Source: Flavobacteriales bacterium
Lineage (GTDB): Bacteria; Bacteroidota; Bacteroidia; Flavobacteriales; UBA7312
Length of the DNA stretch: 64,000 nt
NCBI GenBank assembly: GCA_016779995.1
Contig: JADHMO010000002.1
Span: forward strand, 62,001 to 126,000
Direction of reading: 5' to 3'
Part shown: positions 63,748-64,000 of the stretch, one piece after another
Layout of the letters: each line of letters begins with the position of its first letter
How positions within the stretch are numbered: the first letter of the stretch is position 1
Notes under the pieces: generated by a model
The model's input: the letters and a program-made list of their open reading frames with translations, nothing else
The model's database searches: none
Told to the model about the DNA's origin: nothing
Translations under genes and position numbers: made by a program

Positions 63748-64000
63748 ATGAAACTTCAACTGATCTTATTGTTCTTTTTAGCATCAACAGTAGGTGCTTT
63801 GGCGCAAACGCGTGTGAGTGGAACCATAACTGATAATACTACCAACGACCCTTTGTTTGGAGCAACAATAGCCTACGATGGAAAAGGAATTATTAGTGAC
63901 TTTGATGGAAATTTTGCCTTTGTGACTAGTAAAGAATCTATAGAGGTGACATTTTCCTATGTAGGCTACGAAAAAGTAATAAAAAAACTAACCCTTAACG
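63748..64000 (+). CDS. N terminus of a TonB-dependent receptor-like protein (cut by window end)
   Basis: The first 84 codons of a longer gene. It has signal peptide MKLQLILLFFLASTVGALAQ and then a carboxypeptidase-D-like regulatory domain (TRVSGTITDNTTNDPLFGATI, DFDGNFAF, FSYVGYEKV). This start is typical of SusC/RagA-type TonB-dependent receptors and of some DUF5686-like outer-membrane proteins; the plug and barrel would lie beyond the window. It begins 17 bases after a strong terminator, so its promoter must lie within or just upstream of that terminator region. Confidence 0.8.
   Translation, partial: MKLQLILLFFLASTVGALAQTRVSGTITDNTTNDPLFGATIAYDGKGIISDFDGNFAFVTSKESIEVTFSYVGYEKVIKKLTLN

Noticed and set aside
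1-64000. tRNA, rRNA, CRISPR, insertion sequences, prophage or toxin-antitoxin genes
   Set aside because: Both strands were read for these; no transposase, integrase, terminal inverted repeats, cloverleaf-like segment or regular spacer array was recognised.

Overview
The window is AT-rich chromosomal DNA from a member of the Bacteroidota, most probably a marine or free-living relative of Flavobacteriales. The reasons are the gliding genes gldB, gldC, gldD and gldE, the type IX secretion sorting domains (type A and type B/CHU_C), DUF5686 and SusC-type proteins, repeated TAnnTTTG promoter boxes, and the near absence of Shine-Dalgarno sequences. No tRNA, rRNA, CRISPR array, insertion sequence or prophage was seen. 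No gap between genes exceeds about 200 bases, and nearly every convergent gene pair touches or overlaps.

Layout. 1-8128: end of a probable SprT-like gene, manC, fumC, a 48-residue membrane protein, an ArsC-like protein, prfB, recX, an MFS transporter, rng, a 29-residue basic ribosomal-type protein and an HU protein. 8242-11638: mutY-ssb-gldE-gldD. 11640-12029: a TonB C-terminal domain protein that appears to start at an ATT codon. 12097-27671 (minus strand): a full division and cell-wall cluster, mraZ-rsmH-ftsL-ftsI-murE-mraY-murD-ftsW-murG-murC-ftsQ-ftsA-ftsZ-yqeY, headed by a three-repeat MraZ operator. 27847-33918: a hydrolase with engB, gldB-gldC, nadE and a DUF5686 outer-membrane protein. 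33915-38131: an mrp-nfu-korA-korB operon pairing Fe-S assembly with an Fe-S enzyme. 38173-42142: an alkyltransferase-like protein, three paralogous exported fibre-like proteins and trmB.

42193-51802 holds a glycosyltransferase and then a complete phosphate island: PhoR/PhoB-type pair, OprP-like porin, pstSCAB-phoU, a 30-residue membrane peptide and a PiT transporter. Three intergenic regions here carry TTAACA-type direct repeats with an 11-base period, placed where PhoB-family activators bind. 51866-57523: a LuxE-like acyl-activating enzyme overlapping a GNAT acetyltransferase, then two large repeat proteins with type B sorting domains. 57524-64000: tyrS, an SDR epimerase, a DUF4296 lipoprotein, a small acidic lipoprotein, pyrC, a polyprenol-phosphate mannosyltransferase, a lamin-tail T9SS protein and the start of a TonB-dependent receptor.

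The most interesting signals are: (i) a heptanucleotide repeat inside the signal-peptide region of the first fibre-like gene, with two start codons in different frames, which looks like a multi-state phase-variation switch; (ii) promoter boxes lying only 4-7 bases before the start codon at many genes, predicting widespread leaderless mRNAs and supporting an AUU start; (iii) Pho-box arrays, one of them controlling a 30-residue peptide next to PiT; (iv) a 10-base-period MraZ operator; and (v) a perfect 26-base palindrome between pstS and pstC.
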